This document shows positions 16,254 to 24,978 of a stretch of 64,000 bases of DNA, piece after piece. Under the pieces are notes generated by a model. It made no database searches and was not told the DNA's origin. It was given only the letters and a program-made list of their open reading frames with translations. Source of the stretch: Peribacillus sp044761985 (lineage in GTDB: Bacteria; Bacillota; Bacilli; Bacillales; DSM-1321); NCBI RefSeq assembly GCF_044761985.1, contig NZ_JBIWDK010000007.1:124001-188000 (forward strand). Direction: 5' to 3'. The position numbers and the translations under genes were made by a program. Every line of letters starts with the position of its first letter. Within the stretch, counting starts at the first letter, position 1.

Positions 16254-17131
16254 TCTATATTTCCCCCTTTGAAAAATGGATGGACCGCCCCGAATAGGGA
16301 GGCATCATTATATAATTGAGCAATTTTTATTTCTGTCTTCAAAAAATCAGTAGGAAGATAAGTGGTGAGCTGCTTTTGTATATGGTTCAGTAAAAAGTCG
16401 CCTTGGCGGGATATGCCGCCTCCTATCAGGATACACTTCGGATCGACTAACAGGATGATTTGCGCCAATCCCTTAGCCACTTCCTTACTCCATGCCTCAA
16501 TCAAGGCTATGTATGGCTCTTCACCGAGTCTTGCTTTCTCAAAGACTTCCTTCGTGGAGACACTTTTACCAAACTCTTTTTCAATCATTCTATTTAAAGC
16601 GGTTGTGGATGCTCTCATTTCATAATTCGTTTTTGTTTCTGGATCGTATAATAGATAGCCGACGGAGTTTGCCTGATGATGGGTTCCATCCATGATTCCG
16701 TCATGATAATAGGCCCCGCCGATCCCCGTACCTAAGGTAATGCAAAACACATCGTTTTCCCCTTGGGCAGCGCCTTGCCAAAGCTCGCCGATCAAAGCGG
16801 CATTCACATCATTTTCTACAGAAACGGGGAAAGGGAATGTACGGGATAAATGGGCTTTGAATGCGGTACCTTTATAGTCCCGGATAGTGGGCCCCGCAAA
16901 GATGATTTCCCCTTTTTTCCGGTCGACGATCCCGGCAGTGCTGATGCCCACGCCGTTAATGGCCGTCTCATTGGAAACAGCGGAAATGATGGCCTCCACC
17001 TGTTTCAGTATAGCCTGGTCGATATTTTCTTTTGTTTTCACTTGTTGATGCCCATGCAGATGTTTCTGATCGTCCAAGAGGGCATATTTAATAAACGTAC
17101 CGCCGATATCAATCGATAAATAATCAGCCAT
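16247..17131 (-). CDS. nanK: ROK-family N-acetylmannosamine kinase NanK
   Basis: 294 residues. ROK kinase with the N-terminal phosphate loop SIDIGGTFIKYAL and the second ATP motif TLGTGIGGA. The zinc motif CxCGxxGCxE found in many ROK proteins is absent; the matching position reads NYEMRASTTAL. It should phosphorylate ManNAc to ManNAc-6-P, the NanE substrate. ATG at 17131 follows GGAGGAT; the longer frame to 17197 overlaps the neighbour and is rejected. ManNAc specificity rests on context; a glucokinase-like role is the alternative. Confidence 0.88.
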   Translation of the reverse strand: MADYLSIDIGGTFIKYALLDDQKHLHGHQQVKTKENIDQAILKQVEAIISAVSNETAINGVGISTAGIVDRKKGEIIFAGPTIRDYKGTAFKAHLSRTFPFPVSVENDVNAALIGELWQGAAQGENDVFCITLGTGIGGAYYHDGIMDGTHHQANSVGYLLYDPETKTNYEMRASTTALNRMIEKEFGKSVSTKEVFEKARLGEEPYIALIEAWSKEVAKGLAQIILLVDPKCILIGGGISRQGDFLLNHIQKQLTTYLPTDFLKTEIKIAQLYNDASLFGAVHPFFKGGNIEC

Positions 17132-17141
17132 GGATATCCTC

Positions 17142-17813
17142 CTACACTTTCGTTTGTTTAATATGTTGAATGAGAAGTGTTTTTGCCTCATCGGCATTCC
17201 CCATCAGTAGCGCTTCGACAATATTCCTGTGTTCCTGGATGAGGCCTTTGAATTCTTCTAGGGAGAGGTGGATATGTTGCACTTGGAAAAAATAACTGGT
17301 GATCATATTCGTCATTTGTATAAATAAATCATTATTCGTGGCTTGCAGAAGCTGCTTATGAAATAGGGTATCCGCTTCTTTGAATTCTTCTTGGGTCGTT
17401 GCCTTTTCGCTTTCTTCGACCACTTCCTTCAACATGTCCAAATCATCCATACTCTGATTTTTTACAATTTCATCAATGGCACTTGATTCAAATAGAATTC
17501 TCAAACCCAATATATCCCGGATATTCCCGCTGTTTATTTGCCATAAAAAGAAGAAGTTATCCAAAAGGTTTTCTATATTGGATTCATTGAGAAAAGCGCC
17601 CTGGCCCTGTCTGATGCGTATGACATCCGTATTTTCAAGGTAGCTCAACGCTTCCCTCACTACGGACCTGCTTACGCCAAACATTTCCGTGAACTTGCGC
17701 TCTGTTGGGAGTTGATCGCCCGCTTTTAAGTTTTGCGAAATGATATAGTTTTTAATTTCTTGAATGACCGTTTTCTTAAGTGGCTTTTTTTCTTCCATTT
17801 TAATGGGTTCCAT
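17142..17813 (-). CDS. FadR-type GntR regulator (second of two)
   Basis: 223 residues. An N-terminal winged helix (LPTERKFTEMFGVSRSVVREALSYLE) is followed by an all-helical FCD ligand domain from about residue 95. Its start overlaps the end of the upstream regulator gene by 14 bases. It lies 10 bases before nanK on the same strand. It probably senses a sialic acid catabolite and controls this locus. Confidence 0.85.
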   Translation of the reverse strand: MEPIKMEEKKPLKKTVIQEIKNYIISQNLKAGDQLPTERKFTEMFGVSRSVVREALSYLENTDVIRIRQGQGAFLNESNIENLLDNFFFLWQINSGNIRDILGLRILFESSAIDEIVKNQSMDDLDMLKEVVEESEKATTQEEFKEADTLFHKQLLQATNNDLFIQMTNMITSYFFQVQHIHLSLEEFKGLIQEHRNIVEALLMGNADEAKTLLIQHIKQTKV

Positions 17814-18501
17814 TTGCTTCCTCCAAAGTAGTAATAAAACGAAAAATGGGTTGGAAATGTTCCTTTAGGACTTTTTGAGCCACTGGCAAATCTTTAATTT
17901 TTATAGCATCGATGATGTCTGCATGCTGTTTGAATGAATCAATCAGTGTGTCCTCTTTCTCGATAAAATCCATTCTAACCAGGGAAAAGTACTCACTGAT
18001 CACTTCACTGAACTTGAAATAGGCTTCATTTTCCGTTGATTTAATTAAGGCTTGATGAAATAAACGGTCGAATTGTTTCGTGTCTTGTTTTTGGATGATC
18101 GTCTGATAATACGATTCATTTATGCTGATGAGATGATCAATATCGACATCCACTTGTTTCTCGATGATCAATCGCAATGCCCCTAATTCGATGACTTCCC
18201 GAATTTCCATCAATTCTTTCATTTTTACACCGTGCGTGTCGTAATAATGTTTAAGTATCGTATTGATTGAATCGAGTGTAGGCTCAGCTATATAGACACC
18301 GCCACCGGGCTTCACGTTCAAGATCCCTACGGTTTGGAGCGAGATTAACGCTTCGCGTATAACCGTCCTGCTTACTTGCAACTGTTCGACCAGTTCTTTT
18401 TCTGTTAAAAACTTATCATTCGGTTTCAGATTATTTTCTAAGATATGGCTCTTAATTCTTTCAATCGCGATTGTGACCAATGAGGTCTTATGAATTGCCA
18501 T
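17800..18501 (-). CDS. FadR-type GntR regulator (first of two)
   Basis: 233 residues, homologous in layout to the gene it overlaps: winged helix LTEKELVEQLQVSRTVIREALISLQ, then an FCD domain with His residues suited to metal-assisted ligand binding (DHLISINESYYQTII..., FHQALIKSTENEAY). It is transcribed away from nanA, and the intergenic space holds two operator-like elements. Having two distinct FadR-type regulators in one transcript suggests either two effectors or a hetero-oligomer (inference). Confidence 0.85.
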   Translation of the reverse strand: MAIHKTSLVTIAIERIKSHILENNLKPNDKFLTEKELVEQLQVSRTVIREALISLQTVGILNVKPGGGVYIAEPTLDSINTILKHYYDTHGVKMKELMEIREVIELGALRLIIEKQVDVDIDHLISINESYYQTIIQKQDTKQFDRLFHQALIKSTENEAYFKFSEVISEYFSLVRMDFIEKEDTLIDSFKQHADIIDAIKIKDLPVAQKVLKEHFQPIFRFITTLEEANGTH

Positions 18502-18518
18502 GACGCCACCCCTTTATG

Positions 18519-18531
18519 TATGTCTACCATA
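18519..18531. promoter_or_regulatory. Candidate FadR/GntR operator near the regulator start
   Basis: TATGTCTACCATA has TATG/CATA outer arms around a five-base centre. It lies 18 bases upstream of the regulator start codon and could give autoregulation. Confidence 0.35.
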
Positions 18532-18566
18532 TTATAGAAATGAAGGAAAGGGATTACTGAAATTTG

Positions 18567-18595
18567 TTGACATTTTTATGAAAGGCTTTTATGAT
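18567..18595 (+). promoter_or_regulatory. Sigma-A promoter of nanA
   Basis: TTGACA at 18567-18572, a 17-base spacer, and TATGAT at 18590-18595: nearly perfect consensus. It drives nanA and possibly the genes after it. Confidence 0.8.
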
Positions 18596-18611
18596 AAATT
18601 TGTAAATAAAA

Positions 18612-18625
18612 ATTGGTCTGACAAT
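18612..18625. promoter_or_regulatory. Candidate GntR operator just downstream of the nanA promoter
   Basis: ATTGGTCTGACAAT resembles FadR-group sites of the form ATTGGT-N3-ACCAAT, lacking one base of the right arm. It begins about 16 bases after the -10 box, where a bound repressor would block elongation or promoter clearance. Confidence 0.5.
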
Positions 18626-18674
18626 ATTATATCTTTGTTATCTGAATTTTTCAAACTAATTAGGGGGTTAAGAT

Positions 18675-19544
18675 ATGAAGGGGTTATTTTCAGCACTACT
18701 GATACCATTTGATGAAAATGGGAAGATTATCGAACAAGGCTTGCGTGAGATCGTTAGACAAAATATTGATGTTCAGAAAGTGGACGGACTATATGTGAAT
18801 GGCAGCTCAGGTGAAAACTTCATGCTATCTACCGATCAAAAAAAGCGAATTTTCGAAATTGTCAGTGAAGAGAGTAAAGGGGAGGTCAAGCTAATCGCCC
18901 AGGTAGGATCGATCAATCTGGACGAAGCCGTTGAACTGGGTCAATTTGCAACAGAGCTTGGCTATGATAGTCTATCAGCCGTCACGCCGTTTTACTATAA
19001 GTTCAATTTTGAAGAGATCAAGCATTACTATGAAACCATCATTGATAATACAGGCAATAATATGATCATTTACGCCATTCCATTCTTAACGGGTGTATCG
19101 ATGAACATGGATCAATTTGAGGAACTCTTTCAAAATGACAAAGTCATCGGCGTGAAATATACGGATGGAGACTTCTACTTATTGGAGCGACTTCGTAAAA
19201 GATTCCCAGATAAACTGATCTATTCTGGATTCGATGAAATGCTTATCTATGGAGCCATTTCAGGAGTGGATGGGGCAATCGGGAGTACATATAATATCAA
19301 TGGAAAGCGATCTAGACAGATTTTGGAGTTGGCGCAAAGTGGCAAGGTAGCGGAGGCGTATGAGATTCAGCACGTCACCAATGACCTTATTGAAAGAGTG
19401 CTAGATTTGGGATTATATCAAACGTTGAAAGAAGTACTGAATGTAAAAGGCATCCAAGCAGGTACGGTCAAAAAACCGATGGCTCCATTTGATTCAAGCA
19501 AAAGGGAAGAAGTGGAACAACTCGTAAAAGATTTTAACTTATAA
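18675..19544 (+). CDS. nanA: N-acetylneuraminate lyase NanA
   Basis: 289 residues, a class I aldolase of the DHDPS/NAL family. YVNGSSGENFML is the sugar-acid binding loop (in NAL, GSTGE form), YAIPFLTG holds the active-site Tyr, and GVKYTDGD holds the Schiff-base Lys. It splits N-acetylneuraminate into ManNAc and pyruvate, feeding nanK and nanE encoded on the other side of the divergent promoter region. ATG 18675 follows AGGGGG. A terminator separates it from the symporter gene. Confidence 0.92.
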   Translation: MKGLFSALLIPFDENGKIIEQGLREIVRQNIDVQKVDGLYVNGSSGENFMLSTDQKKRIFEIVSEESKGEVKLIAQVGSINLDEAVELGQFATELGYDSLSAVTPFYYKFNFEEIKHYYETIIDNTGNNMIIYAIPFLTGVSMNMDQFEELFQNDKVIGVKYTDGDFYLLERLRKRFPDKLIYSGFDEMLIYGAISGVDGAIGSTYNINGKRSRQILELAQSGKVAEAYEIQHVTNDLIERVLDLGLYQTLKEVLNVKGIQAGTVKKPMAPFDSSKREEVEQLVKDFNL

Positions 19545-19554
19545 GATAGCTCAT

Positions 19555-19592
19555 AGATAGAATGTGTTGGACACTTAACTATCTGATTTTTC
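19555..19592 (+). terminator. Terminator after nanA
   Basis: AGATAG/CTATCT with an inner GTGT-TGG-ACAC stem, followed by GATTTTTCT. Confidence 0.6.
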
Positions 19593-19613
19593 TGTAATCA
19601 CGATGTACCGCAA

Positions 19614-19685
19614 GGGCGTGCCACTCTTTTTTTAAAAGAAGAGGGGGGCAGGCGCTTTTGTTACCTTTTAAGGAAGCTCTATAAA
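19614..19685 (+). promoter_or_regulatory. Leader hairpin and promoter of the symporter gene
   Basis: An imperfect hairpin (GGCG-TGCC...GGCAGGCGC) spans about 19614-19654 and is followed by TTTTG. A promoter-like pair, TTGTTA at 19658-19663 and TATAAA at 19680-19685 with a 16-base spacer, comes directly after it. Confidence 0.4.
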
Positions 19686-19712
19686 ATGATTTTATGATGA
19701 GGGGTGTATTAT

Positions 19713-21251
19713 ATGGAGAAGATTAGTTTTGGCGTGGCTAACTGGGCTGTCATGGTGGTCTATCTACTAGCGATGCTAGCAGTGGGGCTTTATTTTACAA
19801 AGAAATCTGGTAAGAATACTGATGCGTTCTTTACCGCAGGCGGTAAGATTCCTGCTTGGGCCGCGGGTTTCAGTATCTATGCTACAACGTTAAGTGCGAT
19901 TACGTATATGTCGACACCAGAACAGGCATTTTTATCTGATTGGACTTATGCAGCAGGTAATCTATCAATACTGGCCATCATACCTGTGTTGATCTATTTT
20001 TATATTCCTTTCTTTAGGAAGCTGAATGTCACGACGGCCTATGAATATTTAGAGGAGCGCTTCGGTGTATCTCTTCGCGTGATAGGAAGTTTACTCTTTA
20101 CACTTTTCCACATTGGCCGTATAGCGATTGTCGTCTACTTGCCAACGCTTGCCATTACACTCGTTTCCGATATCAATCCCTTTATCATAGCGCTTGCGGT
20201 TGGAGGTTTATGTATTGTTTATACGTTCCTCGGGGGGATTGAAGGGGTCATTTGGAGCGATGTGATTCAAGGGATCATCCTTCTAGGCGGTGCCATTTTA
20301 CTTGTGGTCCTTGGAATCTTCTCTATCGATGGCGGACTCTCGACAGTTATCGATGATGCGGTCAACAACAAGAAAGTGGTAACGGCAGACAGTTTCAAGT
20401 TCAGTGCCGTCACGGCAGCGATCCCGATTATCTTCTTAGGCTCCATCTTTAATAATCTACATCAATATACAGCCAGTCAAGACGTCGTACAACGTTATCA
20501 AACGACTAGTTCAATCAAAGAGACAAATAAGTCTTTGTGGACCAATGGAATCTTGGCTCTTATCACGATCCCTGTCTTTTTTGGATTTGGTACCGTCCTT
20601 TATAGTTACTATACGAATGTTGAAGCCCTTCCAGAAGGATTTAATACTTCAGCCATCGTGCCGTATTTCATCGTTTCAAGTTTACCAGCGGGGGTAGCGG
20701 GTTTACTGATCGCCGCCATATTTGCCGCTTGCCAATCTACAATCTCCTCTAGTTTAAATAGTATTTCCGCTTGTGTAACAGTCGATTTTAAACAAAGATT
20801 TTTAGGTGCAAATGAAAAAAGTGATGTATTATTGGCGAGAATTGTCATTATCGCGTCCGGTGTACTAGGTATGGCAGCCGCTTTATATCTCATTTCAAGC
20901 AATCAAGCTGAAACATGGAACTTGTTCTTGGCTATCACAGGATTATTCGGTGTTCCGATTGCCGGTATCTTTGCTCTTGGGATATTCACGAAACGTGCCA
21001 ATACACCTGGAGTATTGATCGGTCTAATCTTAAGTGCGATTACCTCCTATTTCGTGCAACAAACAGACCTGACGCCCTTCGTCGTTAGTATCGTCTCGTT
21101 CATTACTTCCTTTGGATTTGGTTATGTTGTAAGTTTGCTATTCCCGAAATTCAACAAAAACACCACAGGGTTGACCATTTATACGAAAAACGAAGAATAT
21201 GTGAAGCCTAACCTACACCCAGAACCGCAATCAAAGTCTAAAGCAGGGTAA
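19713..21251 (+). CDS. Sodium:solute symporter (SSS family), probable sialic acid transporter
   Basis: 512 residues, about 13 membrane spans, with the SSS features TKKSGKNTDAFFTAGGKIPAWAAG after span 1, ATTLSAITYMSTPEQAF in span 2 and GGIEGVIWSDVIQG later. SSS members of the SiaT/NanT-like group bring in Neu5Ac with sodium, and this gene lies between nanA and nagA, so sialic acid is the likely cargo (inference from context). ATG 19713 follows GAGGGGTG; the GTG three codons upstream overlaps that site. Confidence 0.85.
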   Translation: MEKISFGVANWAVMVVYLLAMLAVGLYFTKKSGKNTDAFFTAGGKIPAWAAGFSIYATTLSAITYMSTPEQAFLSDWTYAAGNLSILAIIPVLIYFYIPFFRKLNVTTAYEYLEERFGVSLRVIGSLLFTLFHIGRIAIVVYLPTLAITLVSDINPFIIALAVGGLCIVYTFLGGIEGVIWSDVIQGIILLGGAILLVVLGIFSIDGGLSTVIDDAVNNKKVVTADSFKFSAVTAAIPIIFLGSIFNNLHQYTASQDVVQRYQTTSSIKETNKSLWTNGILALITIPVFFGFGTVLYSYYTNVEALPEGFNTSAIVPYFIVSSLPAGVAGLLIAAIFAACQSTISSSLNSISACVTVDFKQRFLGANEKSDVLLARIVIIASGVLGMAAALYLISSNQAETWNLFLAITGLFGVPIAGIFALGIFTKRANTPGVLIGLILSAITSYFVQQTDLTPFVVSIVSFITSFGFGYVVSLLFPKFNKNTTGLTIYTKNEEYVKPNLHPEPQSKSKAG

Positions 21252-21269
21252 GAAAGTCTCATATAAGGA

Positions 21270-21298
21270 TAGCCAGTCATGTTGATGATTGGCTATTT
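21270..21298 (+). terminator. Probable terminator after the symporter gene
   Basis: ATAGCCAGTCAT pairs with ATGATTGGCTAT (one mismatch); only a short T-rich tail (TTACTAC) follows, so termination may be partial. Confidence 0.5.
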
Positions 21299-21395
21299 AC
21301 TACATTTCCATTTACCCAAAGCATGACGAAAATAAATAAAGGGTTTTTAACCTTGGATAGTGAACATAAATACATGGATAAGAGAAGGGGATTTT

Positions 21396-22598
21396 GTGAA
21401 TAAAATGAAATGCATGATCCTTAAGAATATAACGATTTACAGTGAAAGAAAAAGGATTGAATGTGGGTTTTTAATGGCGAAGGATGGAAAAATCGTTGCC
21501 TTTGGTTCTATGGATGATGTAAATGACTTAGAGTTTAAGGGTGAGGTCATTGATTTTCATGCCCTGCCGGATTATAAGGTGATACCGGGAATGATCGACA
21601 TTCATATTCATGGCGTAAATGGCGCCGATACCATGGACGCAACGCAGGAAGCGTTAAAGCGTATGGCTGCAGCTCTTCCTTGGGAAGGGACGACGAGTTT
21701 TTTAGCTACCACCATGACGCAGGAACCCCAAGCCATCGAGAACGCGTTAATGAATGCCGGTCAGTACATCGATGACCATCAGCCACCGGGAATGGCCGAA
21801 ATCGTTGGCATTCATTTAGAAGGGCCCTTCGTCAATCCAAAGATGGCAGGGGCGCAGCCAGCACAATATATGATCGATCCGGATATACACATCTTTAAAA
21901 AGTGGAATGAGTTATCGAATGATCATGTCAAAGTCGTTACGCTTGCACCGGAACAGCCAGGTGGAAGCGAATTAATCCGTTATTTAAAGGAGCATGGAAT
22001 TGTGGCTTCCATTGGCCATTCAGGTGCAACATATGACGAAGTGGATCAAGCGATTTCGGATGGTGCAACGCAAGTCACGCATCTGTTTAATCAAATGAAA
22101 GGCCTACATCACCGTGAACCGGGAGTTGCCGGAGCTGCCCTTTTGCGTGATGAATTGAAAGCGGAAATGATTATGGATGGCATTCATGTCCGTCCAGAAA
22201 TCATCAAGCTTGCCTATAAACAAAAGTCAAAAGAAGGGCTCCTATTAATTACTGATTCCATGCGGGCGAAGTGCCTGAAAAACGGAACCTACGATTTAGG
22301 GGGCCAAGACGTGACGGTGAAAGATGGGAAGGCGGTTCTTGCGGACGGAACACTGGCAGGAAGTATCCTGAAAATGGGGCAAGCGGTTAAGAACCTCTTA
22401 TCCTATACAAATTGTCCGCTTGAAGATGCCATTGAAATGGCTGCCCTGAACCCAGCCAAACAGCTTCAACTGGATGATAGAAAAGGAAGCATCAAAGTAG
22501 GGAAAGATGCAGACTTAGTCATTTTGAACGAGGAAAATGAAGTGGTCATGACCATCTGTAGAGGAGAAATGGCATATAGCATAATGGAGGTTGAATAA
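21396..22598 (+). CDS. nagA: N-acetylglucosamine-6-phosphate deacetylase NagA
   Basis: 400 residues of the amidohydrolase fold. Metal and active-site motifs are DIHIHGVNG, HLEGPFVNP, SIGHSGAT, THLFNQMKGLHHREPG and LITDSMRA (catalytic Asp). It removes acetate from GlcNAc-6-P, the product of NanE, to give GlcN-6-P. GTG 21396 is chosen because AGAAGGGG precedes it; an ATG 36 bases upstream lacks a site. nagB begins one base after the stop. Confidence 0.92.
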   Translation: MNKMKCMILKNITIYSERKRIECGFLMAKDGKIVAFGSMDDVNDLEFKGEVIDFHALPDYKVIPGMIDIHIHGVNGADTMDATQEALKRMAAALPWEGTTSFLATTMTQEPQAIENALMNAGQYIDDHQPPGMAEIVGIHLEGPFVNPKMAGAQPAQYMIDPDIHIFKKWNELSNDHVKVVTLAPEQPGGSELIRYLKEHGIVASIGHSGATYDEVDQAISDGATQVTHLFNQMKGLHHREPGVAGAALLRDELKAEMIMDGIHVRPEIIKLAYKQKSKEGLLLITDSMRAKCLKNGTYDLGGQDVTVKDGKAVLADGTLAGSILKMGQAVKNLLSYTNCPLEDAIEMAALNPAKQLQLDDRKGSIKVGKDADLVILNEENEVVMTICRGEMAYSIMEVE

Positions 22599-22599
22599 T

Positions 22600-23337
22600 A
22601 TGGAAATCGTTGAAACTCAAAACTACGATGAAATGAGCCAGAAAGCAGCACACCTTATTCTGGACAAAGTAAAACGGACACCTTCTCTTGTATTGGGCCT
22701 TGCGACTGGAGGAACGCCGGTCGGGACGTATCAACACTTAGTGAAGGATTATCAGGAAAATCAGACCTCCTATCGCCATGTTCATACCGTGAACCTGGAC
22801 GAATATGTAGGAGTGGAAAAAGATCATCCCACTAGTTACCATACATATATGAAGGACCATCTCTTTAACCATATCGATATCCCAATCCAACAAACTCATT
22901 TGCCGGATACCATGGCACCAGACTTACAAGCAGAATGTCAAAGGTATGAAGAGCTCATTGAAAACCTTGGTGGAATAGACCTTCAGCTATTGGGGATTGG
23001 GGTGAATGGCCATATTGGATTCAATGAGCCAGGTACACCTTTTGCCTCCACCACGAATGTAGTGGAGCTTACAGCCTCCACAAGAGAAAAAAATGCCTGC
23101 TATTTTGATAATCCCTTCGACGTACCCAAACACGCGGTGACGATGGGAATCTCGACGATCATGAAGAGTAAACAAATCGTACTCCTCGTGTCCGGAAAGC
23201 AAAAGGCACATATTTTATACAAACTACTATCTGAACCAACCAATGAGCAAGTCCCAGCTTCCATCCTAAAACAGCATAAAAATGTGATGATTATTGCCGA
23301 TCGTGAAGCGTTGGCGGAACTCAAGCAGAACTGTTAA
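22600..23337 (+). CDS. nagB: Glucosamine-6-phosphate deaminase NagB
   Basis: 245 residues. Typical motifs are LGLATGGTPVGTY (phosphate loop), NLDEYVG (catalytic Asp), LGIGVNGHIGFNEPG (His and Glu of the active site) and TMGISTIMKSK near the end. It converts GlcN-6-P to fructose-6-P and ammonia, completing sialic acid breakdown into glycolysis. The allosteric C-terminal extension of the E. coli enzyme is absent, as is usual in Bacillus. ATG 22600 follows TGGAGGTTG that lies in the nagA end. Confidence 0.93.
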   Translation: MEIVETQNYDEMSQKAAHLILDKVKRTPSLVLGLATGGTPVGTYQHLVKDYQENQTSYRHVHTVNLDEYVGVEKDHPTSYHTYMKDHLFNHIDIPIQQTHLPDTMAPDLQAECQRYEELIENLGGIDLQLLGIGVNGHIGFNEPGTPFASTTNVVELTASTREKNACYFDNPFDVPKHAVTMGISTIMKSKQIVLLVSGKQKAHILYKLLSEPTNEQVPASILKQHKNVMIIADREALAELKQNC

Positions 23338-23370
23338 CGGGGTTGCAATGATCTTGGCGAGTCGTATGAT

Positions 23371-23407
23371 AAGGTTAACCTGTTTTTATTGGTTAACCTT
23401 TTTTTGT
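23371..23407 (+). terminator. Intrinsic terminator after nagB
   Basis: AAGGTTAACC and GGTTAACCTT form the stem, followed by a T run. Confidence 0.9.
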
Positions 23408-23478
23408 TGAAGATTCTTTTATCAACATGGGGTTCAGAATATTAGAAGACAAACAAGAAGTTGAGGGGAGGCGGGTTT

Positions 23479-24876
23479 TTGAACAAGAAAAGAAGAGCCG
23501 TACTGTTTCTTTTGTTGGTGTTTTCTATTGGGCTTGTCCTTTATGGACTATCCGGGCAAGCCACTCAGGAAAACAACAAATTGTATGTGTCTTCCGCTGG
23601 GGATGACAAAAACGTCGGAAGTAAGAAAGAACCTTTAAGAACCATACAGAAAGCCGTCGATTTAGCAAAACCGGGTACAACTGTCCATGTTCGAAAAGGA
23701 GTCTACAATGAACAAGTCGTCATACGGAAATCAGGCAAAGAAAATGCCCCTATCACCATTAAGGCCTACCCAAAAGAAAAGGCGATCATCGATGGGAGGG
23801 GCCTAGAGGTTTCATGGGATGACCAGGGTTTAGTATCGATACATAATCAAAGCTACGTTACCATCGATGGATTGGACATCCAAAATTACAAAACCGAACA
23901 AGAGGATTTAGTGCCAATCGGAATATCCGTTAGCGGAAGCGGAAACGGTATCCGTATTTTGCGTACTCATATTCATCATATTGAAACACTTCATGAAAAC
24001 GGGAATGCCCATGGGATTGCTGTTTATGGCACCGAAGCACCGCAAGCGATTGAAGATATCATCCTTTCAGGCAATACACTAGAAGAGATGAAACTCGGTG
24101 CCAGTGAAACGTTGGTGATGAATGGTAATATATCAAACTTCCAGGTTACAAATAACATCGTCAGGAGAAATGACAATATCGGAATCGATGTTATTGGGTT
24201 TGAAGGTGTGTCTCCTGTTGAAAAATTTGATCAGGCAAGGAACGGTATCATCCGTAACAACACAGTCTATGAAATATCCAGTTACGGAAATCCAGCCTAC
24301 GGAAACCAATATGCGGCTGGCGGAATCTATGTCGACGGTGGTAAAGATATCGTTATCGAGAAGAATAGGGTTTATAAAAACGATATAGGAATCGAAGCGG
24401 CTAGCGAGCATGAGGGCAAAGTTACTAGTTCCATCACCATACAAAACAATTCGATTTATGAAAATAGAAGTGCGGGCATTGCAATAGGTGGGTATGACAG
24501 GAAAAGAGGAAGCACCATAAACAGTACAATTACCGGCAACGTCCTGTATAAAAATGATACGGAATTTCAAGAGGGCGGACAGGTATTGCTTCAATATCAT
24601 ACAAACCATAATAGAATCGAAAACAACATCATGGTCGCGGGTGATTCCAATCTCCTTATCAGTAACCCTTTCAAGCAAAACAAAGGGAACATACTAGATA
24701 ACAATGTCTACTACCTGCATGGGGGAGAGAAAGAAACGCGTTGGATATGGAAAACGGAAGATATCATGGGGTTCTCTGCCTTTAAAAAGAGAAGTCTTCA
24801 AGACACGAATAGTATGTTTCAGAAGCCGAAGTTCATGAATGAAAGGAAACGAGATTTCCGGCTCAAGTCCAAATAA
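23479..24876 (+). CDS. Secreted right-handed parallel beta-helix protein
   Basis: 465 residues from TTG 23479, behind GGGGAGGCGGG. A basic start (NKKRRAVLF) and a hydrophobic stretch form a signal peptide or anchor (to about residue 28). Then comes a DUF1565-like segment (KLYVSSAGDDKNVGSKKEPLRTIQKAV), followed by many beta-helix coils with repeating N-x-I/V patterns (IRNNTVYEISS, IEKNRVYKNDIG, IQNNSIYENRSAG). This is the fold of polysaccharide lyases and glycan-degrading or -binding proteins. The catalytic type cannot be assigned. It follows the amino sugar genes but after a strong terminator, so a shared role with host glycans is only a guess. Confidence 0.75.
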   Translation: MNKKRRAVLFLLLVFSIGLVLYGLSGQATQENNKLYVSSAGDDKNVGSKKEPLRTIQKAVDLAKPGTTVHVRKGVYNEQVVIRKSGKENAPITIKAYPKEKAIIDGRGLEVSWDDQGLVSIHNQSYVTIDGLDIQNYKTEQEDLVPIGISVSGSGNGIRILRTHIHHIETLHENGNAHGIAVYGTEAPQAIEDIILSGNTLEEMKLGASETLVMNGNISNFQVTNNIVRRNDNIGIDVIGFEGVSPVEKFDQARNGIIRNNTVYEISSYGNPAYGNQYAAGGIYVDGGKDIVIEKNRVYKNDIGIEAASEHEGKVTSSITIQNNSIYENRSAGIAIGGYDRKRGSTINSTITGNVLYKNDTEFQEGGQVLLQYHTNHNRIENNIMVAGDSNLLISNPFKQNKGNILDNNVYYLHGGEKETRWIWKTEDIMGFSAFKKRSLQDTNSMFQKPKFMNERKRDFRLKSK

Positions 24877-24978
24877 ATTCGGTTAACGGTATAATAGCAT
24901 CATTTTGGATTTTCCATATTTTTGTTATATTTAATGTGATAGATTGGCAGGAAATATATTCAGAGGGAGGAAGGGAAT

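Noticed and set aside
24133..24678. 181-codon minus-strand ORF over the beta-helix gene
   Set aside because: Repeated codons of the beta-helix coils leave the antisense frame open; no ribosome binding site.
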